Assembly (NCBI GenBank): GCA_028751055.1
Contig: JAQZDD010000020.1
Span: forward strand, 1-9,337
DNA: 9,337 bases
Source: Euryarchaeota archaeon Ods04
GTDB lineage: Archaea > Halobacteriota > Halobacteria > Halobacteriales > Halorutilaceae
Reading direction: 5' to 3'
Shown here: piece after piece, positions 1 through 6,309 of the stretch
Numbering within the stretch: the first letter of the stretch is position 1
Layout of the letters: every line of letters begins with the position of its first letter
Made by a program: the position numbers and the translations under genes
Notes under the pieces: generated by a model
Told to the model about the DNA's origin: nothing
The model's input: the letters and a program-made list of their open reading frames with translations, nothing else
The model's database searches: none

Positions 1-1028
1 CCTACAATCAGCCCGAACTCGCTGACCTGTACCATGTTGACGCTGCCGAGGAACGTGGTTTCGATGTCGAACTCCTGCCTGTCGATGAGGTAGAAGAAGA
101 TGACGAACTTAGCGGGCATGAGGACGAGAGCGGCGACTATCGCCTGCCACCAGAACTCAAGCAGGTCGCCGACCCCGAGTTCGAGGCTCACCGACACGAA
201 GAAGACGAGTATGAAAAGGTCGGTGAGCGGACTGACACGTGCCTGAAGCTCCTTGCTGTACGGCATCTGTGCTATCGCTATACCCGCGAGGAAAGCACCC
301 ATCTCGATGGAGAGGTCGAGTTCCTGCGAGACCAAGAGGAAGAGAAAGACCCACGAGACGGAGACGAGGAAGAATATCTGTGTCTCACCCGCGATGCTCC
401 GAAAGAGGGGCGGGAGGACGTAACGCGACGACAGAACGGCTACGGCACCGATGACGACGACGAGCACCAAGACGGTCACGAGTGTCGTCAGAACCTCGAC
501 GACAGAGTCAGGCTGTCCCGCGGCGAGTATAGCAAGGAGGATGACGACGACGATGTCCTGCACCAGAAGAACGCCTATGTCAAGCTTTCCGTGGAGCGAT
601 GTCGCCGTCCCCTTGTCGGTTAGCATCTTGATAATGACAGCGGTCGAGCTGTACATCACGGCAAGCCCGATTATGATTGCTTCGACGGCGGTGAATCCGA
701 GGGCAAGGGCTGTCGCTGTGCCGACGAGAGCCACGAGTGCCATCTGAGGGAGCGATATTCTGACGACAGGGTCGAGTATGTGCCGAACGTCTTCGAGACG
801 CATCTTGATACCGAGCAGGAAGAGGAGAAAAGCGAGACCGAGTTCCGCCATCGTCTCGGTGAGTTCGCCGGGCGACACGACACCGAGAACGGCAGGACCT
901 AACAGCAGTCCCGTGACGATGTAGGCGATTATCGTGGGCTGTCCCGTCCGGACGGCGGCAAAGCCCATGATAGCTGCGGCTACGAGTATGACGACAAGGT
1001 CGGTCGCTAAGGCGACTTCAGTTACCAT
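1..1028 (-). CDS. KefB/CPA2-type cation:proton antiporter, partial (C-terminus off the left edge)
   Basis: A polytopic membrane transporter that probably exchanges K+ or Na+ for protons across the cytoplasmic membrane. The frame stays open from ATG at 1028 to the window edge, giving 342 residues with no stop. The translation is a chain of hydrophobic helices with CPA2/Kef hallmarks: GIKMRLEDV near 74-81, SSTAVIIKML at 127-136, QDIVVVI at 157-163 and GAFLAGIAIAQ at 244-254. Family members usually have 10-13 helices and often a cytosolic RCK/TrkA-N nucleotide-binding domain; any such domain would lie outside the window. The ion is not readable from sequence. The start was chosen because helix 1 follows at once. 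A possible 55-residue ORF overlaps the start by 11 bases. The monooxygenase gene is divergent. Family call is sure; substrate is open. Confidence 0.93.
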   Translation of the reverse strand, partial: MVTEVALATDLVVILVAAAIMGFAAVRTGQPTIIAYIVTGLLLGPAVLGVVSPGELTETMAELGLAFLLFLLGIKMRLEDVRHILDPVVRISLPQMALVALVGTATALALGFTAVEAIIIGLAVMYSSTAVIIKMLTDKGTATSLHGKLDIGVLLVQDIVVVILLAILAAGQPDSVVEVLTTLVTVLVLVVVIGAVAVLSSRYVLPPLFRSIAGETQIFFLVSVSWVFLFLLVSQELDLSIEMGAFLAGIAIAQMPYSKELQARVSPLTDLFILVFFVSVSLELGVGDLLEFWWQAIVAALVLMPAKFVIFFYLIDRQEFDIETTFLGSVNMVQVSEFGLIV

Positions 1029-1185
1029 CTAATCTATACCGTCCCAAGATGTAGGCGTCGTCTAATGTATCTTTTTGCCGCATCTTCCTGCTCATAACGA
1101 CGTAATATAGAAGGCAGGAGATGAACATATGGACGGTACCGAAGCCAACGACAGCCAAAACTTTATGATATGCGAACGGGAACAT
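1018..1185 (-). CDS. Possible 55-residue single-helix membrane protein coupled to the antiporter
   Basis: No family is recognised. The ORF begins with MFPFAYHK, has one hydrophobic helix at about residues 9-31 (VLAVVGFGTVHMF onward), then a charged cytosolic-looking tail ending in RLDGN. Its stop lies inside the first codons of the antiporter in another frame, an 11-base overlap that would allow translational coupling. A weak TATA-like run (GGTAAAAGG on the minus strand) sits about 30 bases before the ATG. Small hydrophobic partners of transporters are known in general, but a role here is only inference. Third-position base use is mixed, so this may be non-coding leader for the antiporter, which could also have its own promoter inside the ORF. 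Confidence 0.38.
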   Translation of the reverse strand: MFPFAYHKVLAVVGFGTVHMFISCLLYYVVMSRKMRQKDTLDDAYILGRYRLDGN

Positions 1186-1252
1186 CGTTTTCGTTAGGCT
1201 ACTTGGCAGTATTCCTTTTACCTGTTGTGGGCGGTGACCTCGCCTCGCAGAA

Positions 1253-1260
1253 GTTAAAAA
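1253..1260 (+). promoter_or_regulatory. TATA-like box for the monooxygenase gene
   Basis: The A/T run GTTAAAAA stands out in a GC-rich stretch. An archaeal TATA box here would place the transcription start near 1280-1287, before in-frame TTG 1287 and GTG 1311. This supports a start well downstream of ATG 1170, which would precede the box. It also lies in the divergent spacer shared with the antiporter side. Confidence 0.5.
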
Positions 1261-1310
1261 CTCCGGGCACATACCCCGTATCCACCTTGACACCACAAGA
1301 AACCGAAACC

Positions 1311-2939
1311 GTGTCCGACGCAAGAGACGGAGAGACCGACTTCGACGCCGTCGTCGTCGGTGCGGGCTTCTCGGGTATGTACATGTTACACCGCCTGCGC
1401 GAGATGGGTCTTTCGGCGCGAGTCTACGACAAGGCAGACGACGTCGGAGGAACTTGGTACTGGAACCGTTATCCGGGCGCGCGTTGCGACAGCGAGAGTC
1501 ACATTTACTGCTACTCGTTCTCAGACGAACTCCTTGAGGACTGGGAGTGGAGCGAAAGGTATCCTGAGAGAGACGAGATACTGGAGTATCTTAACTTCGC
1601 CGCCGACCGTCTCGACCTTCGCCGCGACATCGAGTTCGGGACGGAGGTGGAGAGGGCGTCGTTCGACGAGGAGACGGGCACGTGGGAAATTAGTATCAAG
1701 AGCGAGGACGGCGACACGTCAACCGTTTCGAGCAGGTTCTTCATCACGGCAGTCGGCTGTCTTTCGGAGCCTTTCGTTCCTGACTTCGACGGCACCGAGA
1801 GCTTCGAGGGCGAGAGCTACCACACGGCGCGTTGGCCCAAGGACGGCGTCGAGTTCGACGGAAAGACCGTCGGCGTGATAGGCACGGGTTCGACCGGCAT
1901 ACAGACGATACCCGAAGTCGCCGAACGCGCCGAGCACCTTACGGTCTTCCAGAGGACTCCGAACTACGCGGTTCCGGCGCGGAACCGTCCTCTCGAACCC
2001 GGCGAGCTGGAGGAGATAAAGGAGAACTACGACGAAATCTGGGAGGACGCGCGTCACTCGTGGATAGGTATGCCGTTCGACAACGATGCCCACTCCGCCG
2101 TAGGTCTCTCGGACGACGAGGTCAAGGAGATTCTGGAGGAGCGGTGGCAGATGGGCGGATTCAGGTTTTTCCACGCGTTCGAGGACCTCGTCTTCAACGA
2201 GGATACGAACGAGAAGGTCACGGAGTTCCTGCGCCAAAAGATACGCGAGCAGGTTGACGACCCCAAGACCGCCGAGAAGCTCGTCCCGAAGAACCATCCG
2301 TACGCGTCGAAACGTCCACCGATGGACTACGGCGGCTACTACGAGACGTACAACCGCGATGACGTGTCTCTCGTCGACGTGGACGACGCGCCGATAGAGG
2401 AGATAACACCTGAAGGCGTACGTACGACGGACGCGGAGTACGAACTCGACGTTCTCGTCTTTGCGACGGGCTTCGACGCCATGACGGGTGCTTTGTTGGA
2501 GATGGATATACGGGGCAGAGACGGTCTGACGCTCGAAGAGAAATGGGCGGACGGTCCGCGTACCTACCTTGGTCTCGCGGTGCACGGCTTCCCCAACATG
2601 TTCACCATCACCGGTCCGCAGAGTCCGTCGGTGCTGACCAACATGCCGATGTCTATCGAACATCACGTCGACTGGATAGCCGACTGCGTCGGAAAGATGT
2701 TGGACGAGGATTACCGTATCGTCGAACCGACCGAGCAGGCTGAGACGGACTGGGTGAACCAGACCAACACATTAGCAGAAGGAATGGTACTCTCCGAAGC
2801 CAAATCGTGGTACAGAGGAGCGAACGTCCCGGGGAAGCCACGCACATTCATGCCTTTCCCCGGCGGTCTCGAAACCTACCGCCTCATCTGCGAACAGGTC
2901 GTGACGGACGGCTACGACGGCTTCGAGTTCGCCGACTGA
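1311..2939 (+). CDS. Type I Baeyer-Villiger monooxygenase (FAD/NADPH-dependent, cyclohexanone monooxygenase-like)
   Basis: A cytosolic flavoprotein that would insert one oxygen from O2 next to a ketone carbonyl, giving an ester or lactone, using NADPH. Counting from GTG 1311 it has 542 residues, the usual family length. It shows the FAD Rossmann motif GAGFSG at 17-22, the signature GGTWYWNRYPGARCD at 46-60, the Baeyer-Villiger fingerprint FEGESYHTARWP at 165-176, the NADPH motif GTGSTG at 191-196, and the KRPP segment with R335, where the catalytic arginine is expected. The frame extends upstream to ATG 1170, but that adds a hydrophobic stretch antisense to the antiporter leader and starts before the TATA-like box. 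GTG 1311 is therefore preferred and TTG 1287 is possible. It is a lone gene with no pathway neighbours, so the substrate is unknown. Confidence 0.93.
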   Translation: MSDARDGETDFDAVVVGAGFSGMYMLHRLREMGLSARVYDKADDVGGTWYWNRYPGARCDSESHIYCYSFSDELLEDWEWSERYPERDEILEYLNFAADRLDLRRDIEFGTEVERASFDEETGTWEISIKSEDGDTSTVSSRFFITAVGCLSEPFVPDFDGTESFEGESYHTARWPKDGVEFDGKTVGVIGTGSTGIQTIPEVAERAEHLTVFQRTPNYAVPARNRPLEPGELEEIKENYDEIWEDARHSWIGMPFDNDAHSAVGLSDDEVKEILEERWQMGGFRFFHAFEDLVFNEDTNEKVTEFLRQKIREQVDDPKTAEKLVPKNHPYASKRPPMDYGGYYETYNRDDVSLVDVDDAPIEEITPEGVRTTDAEYELDVLVFATGFDAMTGALLEMDIRGRDGLTLEEKWADGPRTYLGLAVHGFPNMFTITGPQSPSVLTNMPMSIEHHVDWIADCVGKMLDEDYRIVEPTEQAETDWVNQTNTLAEGMVLSEAKSWYRGANVPGKPRTFMPFPGGLETYRLICEQVVTDGYDGFEFAD

Positions 2940-2958
2940 GTCGGAGTCGGCTGACTCG
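2924..2958. terminator. Hairpin between convergent genes
   Basis: GCCGACT (2931-2937) pairs perfectly with AGTCGGC (2945-2951) around a 7-base loop. The stem continues, after a 2-base mismatch, with CGAGT (2924-2928) and ACTCG (2954-2958). It spans the stop codon of the monooxygenase and the short gap before the stop of the convergent gene at 2964, so it could serve both directions. No strong T-run follows, so termination is inferred from position and symmetry only. Confidence 0.4.
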
Positions 2959-2963
2959 TGCTG

Positions 2964-3287
2964 TTACCTGACTTCCGTGTCGGTTTCGTCGCCGTTTTCG
3001 GATTCCCGTTCCTCGGCGGTTCCCCTGAAGCCCACGTCGTCGGCGCGTGACTCGTGTACCTCGAAAGTTCCGTCAACGAACATCTCGCGGTCGTCTTCGT
3101 CGGTTCTGTCGTCGCGCTCAAAGACGTACAGGAAGAAGCCGAATATGGGCACGAAGAAAGAGATAGCCGCCCATATCTTCGGGTTCATCCCGTGTTCGGG
3201 CGCGTCAAGATAGACGTAGCTGGTGAGACTGACGAGAAGCACGACAAAAGAGAGTATCAAAACCGCTTCCAGCAGTGCTGTAATCAC
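2964..3287 (-). CDS. Small two-helix membrane protein with PLDc_N-like motif and acidic tail
   Basis: A 107-residue membrane protein of unknown role. Helix 1 covers about residues 4-27. The segment DAPEHGMNPKIWAAISFFVP (28-47) leads into helix 2, which ends at FGFFLYVFERDDR. The pattern N-P-x-x-W, a hydrophobic stretch, P-x-x-G, then Y and charged residues resembles the PLDc_N (phospholipase D/nuclease N-terminal) module found as a stand-alone small protein in many archaea and bacteria. Residues 57-107 form a strongly acidic, probably disordered cytosolic tail, normal for haloarchaea. Translation starts at GTG 3287, since no ATG lies before helix 1. It converges on the monooxygenase and diverges from the ATPase gene. 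No enzyme activity should be assumed. Confidence 0.83.
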   Translation of the reverse strand: MITALLEAVLILSFVVLLVSLTSYVYLDAPEHGMNPKIWAAISFFVPIFGFFLYVFERDDRTDEDDREMFVDGTFEVHESRADDVGFRGTAEERESENGDETDTEVR

Positions 3288-3415
3288 ACATATACTACCG
3301 TCCGGAGAAACGTAAGCCTTCCGTGACCACAGTATTTCTGGACTTGGTAGGATGGCTTTGGAGTTCGGTTACGCTACGACGAGGTCGGGTTCGGCGAAAG
3401 GAATAAGTCATTACC

Positions 3416-3432
3416 ACGATAATCATTATCGT
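3416..3432. promoter_or_regulatory. 17-bp perfect palindrome before the ATPase gene, Fur-box-like core
   Basis: ACGATAAT, a central C, and ATTATCGT form an 8-1-8 palindrome that ends four bases before ATG 3437. The inner 13 bases, GATAATCATTATC, are a 6-1-6 arrangement identical to the last 13 bases of the classical bacterial Fur box. The site falls where the core promoter or first transcribed bases of a leaderless gene would be, so a bound protein could repress transcription. The ATPase has its own winged helix and might be the regulator. A metal-dependent regulator is the alternative. Confidence 0.55.
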
Positions 3433-3436
3433 AACA

Positions 3437-4822
3437 ATGTTCTACAATCGGGAGGAAGAGCTTGAGGCTCTGCGGCAGGAGTACGACTCCGACAGCTTCA
3501 GCCTTGTAGTAGTCTACGGAAGGAGACGTATCGGAAAGACGGAACTCCTCAAGAAGTCCTGTGAGTCGCGCGACCATTTCTACCATCTCGTCCCTCAGGA
3601 CTCCGAGACCGTGCAGAGGGGGCGGTTTGTCGAAGAACTCGCCGACCACACGGGTGAGAGAACGCCGCGCACCGACGACTGGCGCGACGCCTTCGACTAC
3701 CTCGCCGAAACGCTCGAAAAGGATACGGTGGTCGTGTTGGACGAGCTACCGTACCTCGTCGAGTCGAGCGACTCCGTGCTCTCCGACCTACAGTGGCTCG
3801 TCGACGAGCGTCTCGACGATTCGGAGTCGACGCTCGTTCTCTGCGGCTCCAGCATCAGCGTCATGGAGTCCGAAGTAATGGGGCACGAAAGCCCGCTGTA
3901 CGGACGCAGAACGGCTCAGATAGACGTTCAGCCGTTCACATTCGGAGAAGCCCTCGAAGCTATCGATTACGGCTTCGAAGACGCCGTTCGGTCATTCTCG
4001 GCGACGGGCGGAACGCCGATGTATCTCACAGCCTTCGACTACGACAAGAGTCTTAGCCAGAACCTCCTGGACAACCACCTCTCCAAGAACTCGGTTCTCC
4101 ACAACGAACCCGAGTTCCTTCTCCGGACAGAACTCCGAAATCCGTCGCGGTATATGAGCGTCCTTGAAGCCGTGGCGACGGGTTACACGACGCCGAACGA
4201 GATATCGGGACGTACGGGGATAGACACAGGTCCCCTGTCACAGTATCTGCGGAAGCTCAGACGTCTCCGACTCATCGAACGTGAGATACCCGTGACGGCG
4301 GACAGAAAGAAGTCGAAGAGGTCGATATACCGTGTCGCCGACGAGTTTCTGCGTTTCTGGTTCCGGTTCGTCGAACCCAACCGTTCGGGAACGGAGCAGA
4401 ATCCCGAACTCGTCTTGGAGAACGAGATACTGCCGAACCTTGACGGGTATGTTTCGGAGACCTTCGAGGACGTATGCCGTGAGGCAGTGTGGAAGCTGTC
4501 GGGTTCGGACGAACTCGACGGTTCGTACAGCAAGGTGGGACGTTGGTGGTACGGCGAAGACGAGATAGACATCGTGGGACTGGATAGTCAGAACTCCGCG
4601 GCTCTGTTCTGCGAATGCAAATGGACGGAGTCTCCCGTAGGGTTCGATGTGGCACGGAGTCTGGAGGAGAAAGCCGACGAGGTTAGGTGGCGTAACGGCG
4701 AACGTACGGAGGAGTTTGTCCTGTTCTCCAAGTCCGGATTCGAGGAAGGATTATCCGACAGACTTGGCAACCGGTGGCGACTGTACGGCTCGGAAAGTAT
4801 CGAAGAGCTTTTTGAGAGCTAA
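3437..4822 (+). CDS. Archaeal STAND-like ATPase with winged helix and PD-(D/E)XK-like (DUF234) C-terminus
   Basis: A 461-residue cytosolic protein. Walker A is GRRRIGKT at 28-35, and Walker B is VVVLDE at 98-103 (D102, E103). The segment LVLCGSSISVMES followed by LYGRRTAQIDVQPF is typical of the Arch_ATPase (ATPase_2) family, part of the MNS branch of STAND NTPases. Residues about 240-285 form a winged helix (TTPNEISGRTGIDTGPLSQY and the following wing). The C-terminal part matches DUF234 and carries EDEIDIV (374-380) followed by ECK (393-395), the D-x(n)-E-x-K order of PD-(D/E)XK nucleases. The start is the ATG of MFYNREEELE, the usual family N-terminus. The gene stands alone behind a palindrome. 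Such proteins are common in archaea but their role is not established. Nuclease activity is inferred from the motif only. Confidence 0.92.
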   Translation: MFYNREEELEALRQEYDSDSFSLVVVYGRRRIGKTELLKKSCESRDHFYHLVPQDSETVQRGRFVEELADHTGERTPRTDDWRDAFDYLAETLEKDTVVVLDELPYLVESSDSVLSDLQWLVDERLDDSESTLVLCGSSISVMESEVMGHESPLYGRRTAQIDVQPFTFGEALEAIDYGFEDAVRSFSATGGTPMYLTAFDYDKSLSQNLLDNHLSKNSVLHNEPEFLLRTELRNPSRYMSVLEAVATGYTTPNEISGRTGIDTGPLSQYLRKLRRLRLIEREIPVTADRKKSKRSIYRVADEFLRFWFRFVEPNRSGTEQNPELVLENEILPNLDGYVSETFEDVCREAVWKLSGSDELDGSYSKVGRWWYGEDEIDIVGLDSQNSAALFCECKWTESPVGFDVARSLEEKADEVRWRNGERTEEFVLFSKSGFEEGLSDRLGNRWRLYGSESIEELFES

Positions 4823-4998
4823 ACACACCGAACCTCCGGTTTCTTGGCGAGTTCTTCCTCCTCGAACTCGACGAGACAGAGTTTCCCTACTCTGTCATAG
4901 CGTCGTTTCCCTGTCGCACATCCTCGACAGTATCCTCTTCACTGTCGACACACGACATCTAAAACACGTTCGTCGTCGTTTCTGCCGGTCGTTTCCAT
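4819..4998 (-). pseudogene. Possible relic of a small Cys-rich protein with an internal stop
   Basis: On the strand opposite the ATPase, a frame from ATG 4998 to TAG at 4821-4819 reads METTGRNDDERVLDVVCRQ, then a TGA (4941-4939), then RGYCRGCATGKRRYDRVG and an acidic segment EFEEEELAKKPEV. The cysteine cluster (CRQ, CRGC, one later Cys) resembles a small zinc-binding protein. The internal TGA falls beside that cluster, so this may be a gene broken by a nonsense change. Its last codon overlaps the ATPase stop tail to tail. It is too short for certainty, and third-position composition is not clearly coding. Confidence 0.22.
4875..4896 (+). terminator. Perfect 8-bp hairpin downstream of the ATPase gene
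   Basis: GACAGAGT (4875-4882) and ACTCTGTC (4889-4896) form a perfect stem with a 6-base loop, 52 bases after the ATPase stop. It could end or stabilise that transcript. No clear T-run follows. It also lies inside the broken Cys-rich frame on the other strand, so it may be incidental. Confidence 0.33.
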
Positions 4999-5015
4999 CT
5001 TTTCCACCGAAGCCC

Positions 5016-5021
5016 CTAAAT
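5016..5021 (+). promoter_or_regulatory. TATA-like box for the 135-residue protein gene
   Basis: CTAAAT within CCCCTAAATCC is centred about 27 bases before ATG 5046. This is the spacing expected for a leaderless haloarchaeal transcript, and it supports ATG 5046 over any start further upstream in the same frame. Confidence 0.5.
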
Positions 5022-5045
5022 CCATCACCCCCGTACAAACGTGTG

Positions 5046-5453
5046 ATGCTCGGTCACCTGCTTTTCATCGCGGTGCCGGAGTTCTTCAGCGGGCTAACGG
5101 AACGCCGGTACGTCAAACGTATCCACGACGAGAACCTCAAGAGGCTGAGGAACGGCGAACCCGTCTACTTGCCCGACGCGGGCGAGTACGAGGAAAGCCT
5201 GTCCGGTCGCACCCAAGAGTACCACGAATACATAAAGGAGGAGATACGGAGACACGGCGACAGGACACGAACCACGGATTCGGGAGCGGAGCTATACCGT
5301 CTGCCCGAAGACGCCCGTCACGACATCATGGAGACAACCGAGATGACATCAACGAAGCTCAAACAGCAGAACAGGAAGGTCTACATCGCCACCTTCGTCA
5401 TCGGTATTCTCGTCTTTGGACCCATCATAAGCTTCATGTCGCTCGTTCTGTAG
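5046..5453 (+). CDS. Unrecognised 135-residue membrane-anchored protein
   Basis: I do not recognise a family. The N-terminus is hydrophobic (MLGHLLFIAVPEFFSGL, 1-17), short for a full membrane helix. Residues 18-110 are highly charged and probably helical, with alternating basic and acidic stretches such as RRYVKRIHDENLKRLRNGE and YIKEEIRRHG. Residues 112-133 form one clear membrane helix (VYIATFVIGILVFGPIISF onward). The layout suggests a C-terminally anchored protein with a soluble coiled or helical domain. The same frame is open far upstream into the ATPase gene, but a TATA-like box 27 bases before ATG 5046 favours this start, with GTG 5043 almost equal. The stop is followed at once by a perfect hairpin. 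Function is unknown. Confidence 0.72.
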   Translation: MLGHLLFIAVPEFFSGLTERRYVKRIHDENLKRLRNGEPVYLPDAGEYEESLSGRTQEYHEYIKEEIRRHGDRTRTTDSGAELYRLPEDARHDIMETTEMTSTKLKQQNRKVYIATFVIGILVFGPIISFMSLVL

Positions 5454-5475
5454 GCGACTCTGTTAGATGAGTCGC
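5454..5475 (+). terminator. Perfect 7-bp hairpin directly after the 135-residue gene
   Basis: GCGACTC (5454-5460) and GAGTCGC (5469-5475) pair perfectly around an 8-base loop, and the first base follows the stop codon directly. It is a likely transcript end or 3' stabiliser. The remaining bases to 5612 show no recognisable gene or repeat. Confidence 0.5.
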
Positions 5476-5612
5476 GGGAGTTGAGCGCGAGTATAAGCAG
5501 GGTTCGTAGTCCCGCCAAGAGCAAGATATCCTGAGCAAGTTACTGAGAAAGTGCTGCATGGTTCCATCCCACGTTCTGCCACGCATAGAGGTTTCGGCTG
5601 AACCACGTCGTT

Positions 5613-6299
5613 TCATCCTGTCAGGAACCTGAAAAGGAGATACAGAAAGACGGCGGTAGCGGCGGTGTTGAGCCAGCCTCCGAGGAAGAACCTGAGGACT
5701 GTGTCGTCCACGTACCTCTCCTTCGCCGAGACAGGTTCACGGCGCGCCGCGACGGAGGAGTCTGCGAAGACGCTCGGGCGGACGGGTGCCTCGGTCTTTC
5801 TGTCGCGTAACTCCGGCATGCTGAACCTGTCGTTTGAGTGTAGACGGTTCTCGTTGAGTGTCAAGGCTCCGTCGGCGGAGACGACTCCGACGCACGGCTT
5901 ACACAGAGTCAGGTAGTGGTCGGTCATCGAGTAGGAGTCACCGTGGGCGACGAGTTCGGTGTGGTCGAACACGCCCCGACACCTCTCGCAGACGCTGTCC
6001 TCGGGACCGCGCATACGTGCGACTTCCTCGGATGCTCGTGTATCCGGAAAAAGTGAAGCCTTCGGACGCGAGTCGTTGAATCTGTTGTTGTCCGGGTGCT
6101 GTACGCCGTGACACGGACGGCAGAGAGTCACGAGGTTGTCAAGAGAGTCGGGACCTCCGTCGGACCTCGGCACCACGTGGTGAGCCTGCAGGGGTCCGCG
6201 GTTCTCGAAACAGCGTTGACAGCGGTAGCCGTCACGTCTGAGGGTTTCCTCCCTGAGCTGTTCCCAGCCGTCTCCGTAGCCATCCCAGTCAGAGGACAC
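5613..6299 (-). CDS. HNH endonuclease with second zinc knuckle and C-terminal membrane helix
   Basis: A 228-residue protein with three parts. Residues about 12-68 are a standard HNH domain: RRDGYRCQRC (Cys27, Cys30), the catalytic-type AHHVVPRSDGG (His40-His41), N55, and LCRPCH (Cys60, Cys63, His64). HNH domains cut or nick DNA using a metal ion. Residues 104-107 (CERC) and 133-136 (CKPC) form a second CxxC pair, likely a structural zinc site. After a charged linker, residues about 205-226 are a membrane helix at the very C-terminus (WLNTAATAVFLYLLFRFL). The product is thus a predicted membrane-tethered nuclease, unusual for HNH proteins. It starts at GTG 6299, with a TATA-like box 22-32 bases upstream. 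It lies downstream of the MNT/HEPN pair on the same strand. A defence role is inferred. Confidence 0.88.
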   Translation of the reverse strand: MSSDWDGYGDGWEQLREETLRRDGYRCQRCFENRGPLQAHHVVPRSDGGPDSLDNLVTLCRPCHGVQHPDNNRFNDSRPKASLFPDTRASEEVARMRGPEDSVCERCRGVFDHTELVAHGDSYSMTDHYLTLCKPCVGVVSADGALTLNENRLHSNDRFSMPELRDRKTEAPVRPSVFADSSVAARREPVSAKERYVDDTVLRFFLGGWLNTAATAVFLYLLFRFLTG

Positions 6300-6309
6300 T
6301 GAGTGCCTC

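Noticed and set aside
239..747. Plus-strand frames of 71 and 98 codons
   Set aside because: They lie inside the antiporter gene, whose minus-strand translation is a continuous membrane protein with CPA2 motifs.
1170..1310. Apparent hydrophobic N-terminal extension (possible signal peptide) of the monooxygenase
   Set aside because: It begins before the TATA-like box, overlaps the antiporter leader on the other strand, and makes the protein longer than its cytosolic family.
1719..2666. A 315-codon open frame on the minus strand
   Set aside because: It is the antisense shadow of the monooxygenase, whose frame carries all the family motifs. The shadow product matches nothing and is rich in Arg and Val.
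4939..4941. In-frame TGA beside cysteines as a possible selenocysteine codon
   Set aside because: Selenocysteine use is not known in haloarchaea and no insertion-element hairpin could be argued. A nonsense mutation or a non-coding frame is simpler.
5474..5515. tRNA-like pieces (GCGGGA paired with TCCCGC, and GGGTTCGTAG resembling a T-loop)
   Set aside because: The span is only 42 bases, the T-loop lacks the conserved A, and no D or anticodon arm can be formed.
5434..5616. 60-codon minus-strand frame between the HNH gene and the 135-residue gene
   Set aside because: It runs through the terminator hairpin and into a neighbouring gene end, has no promoter or ribosome site, and its composition is unlike haloarchaeal proteins.
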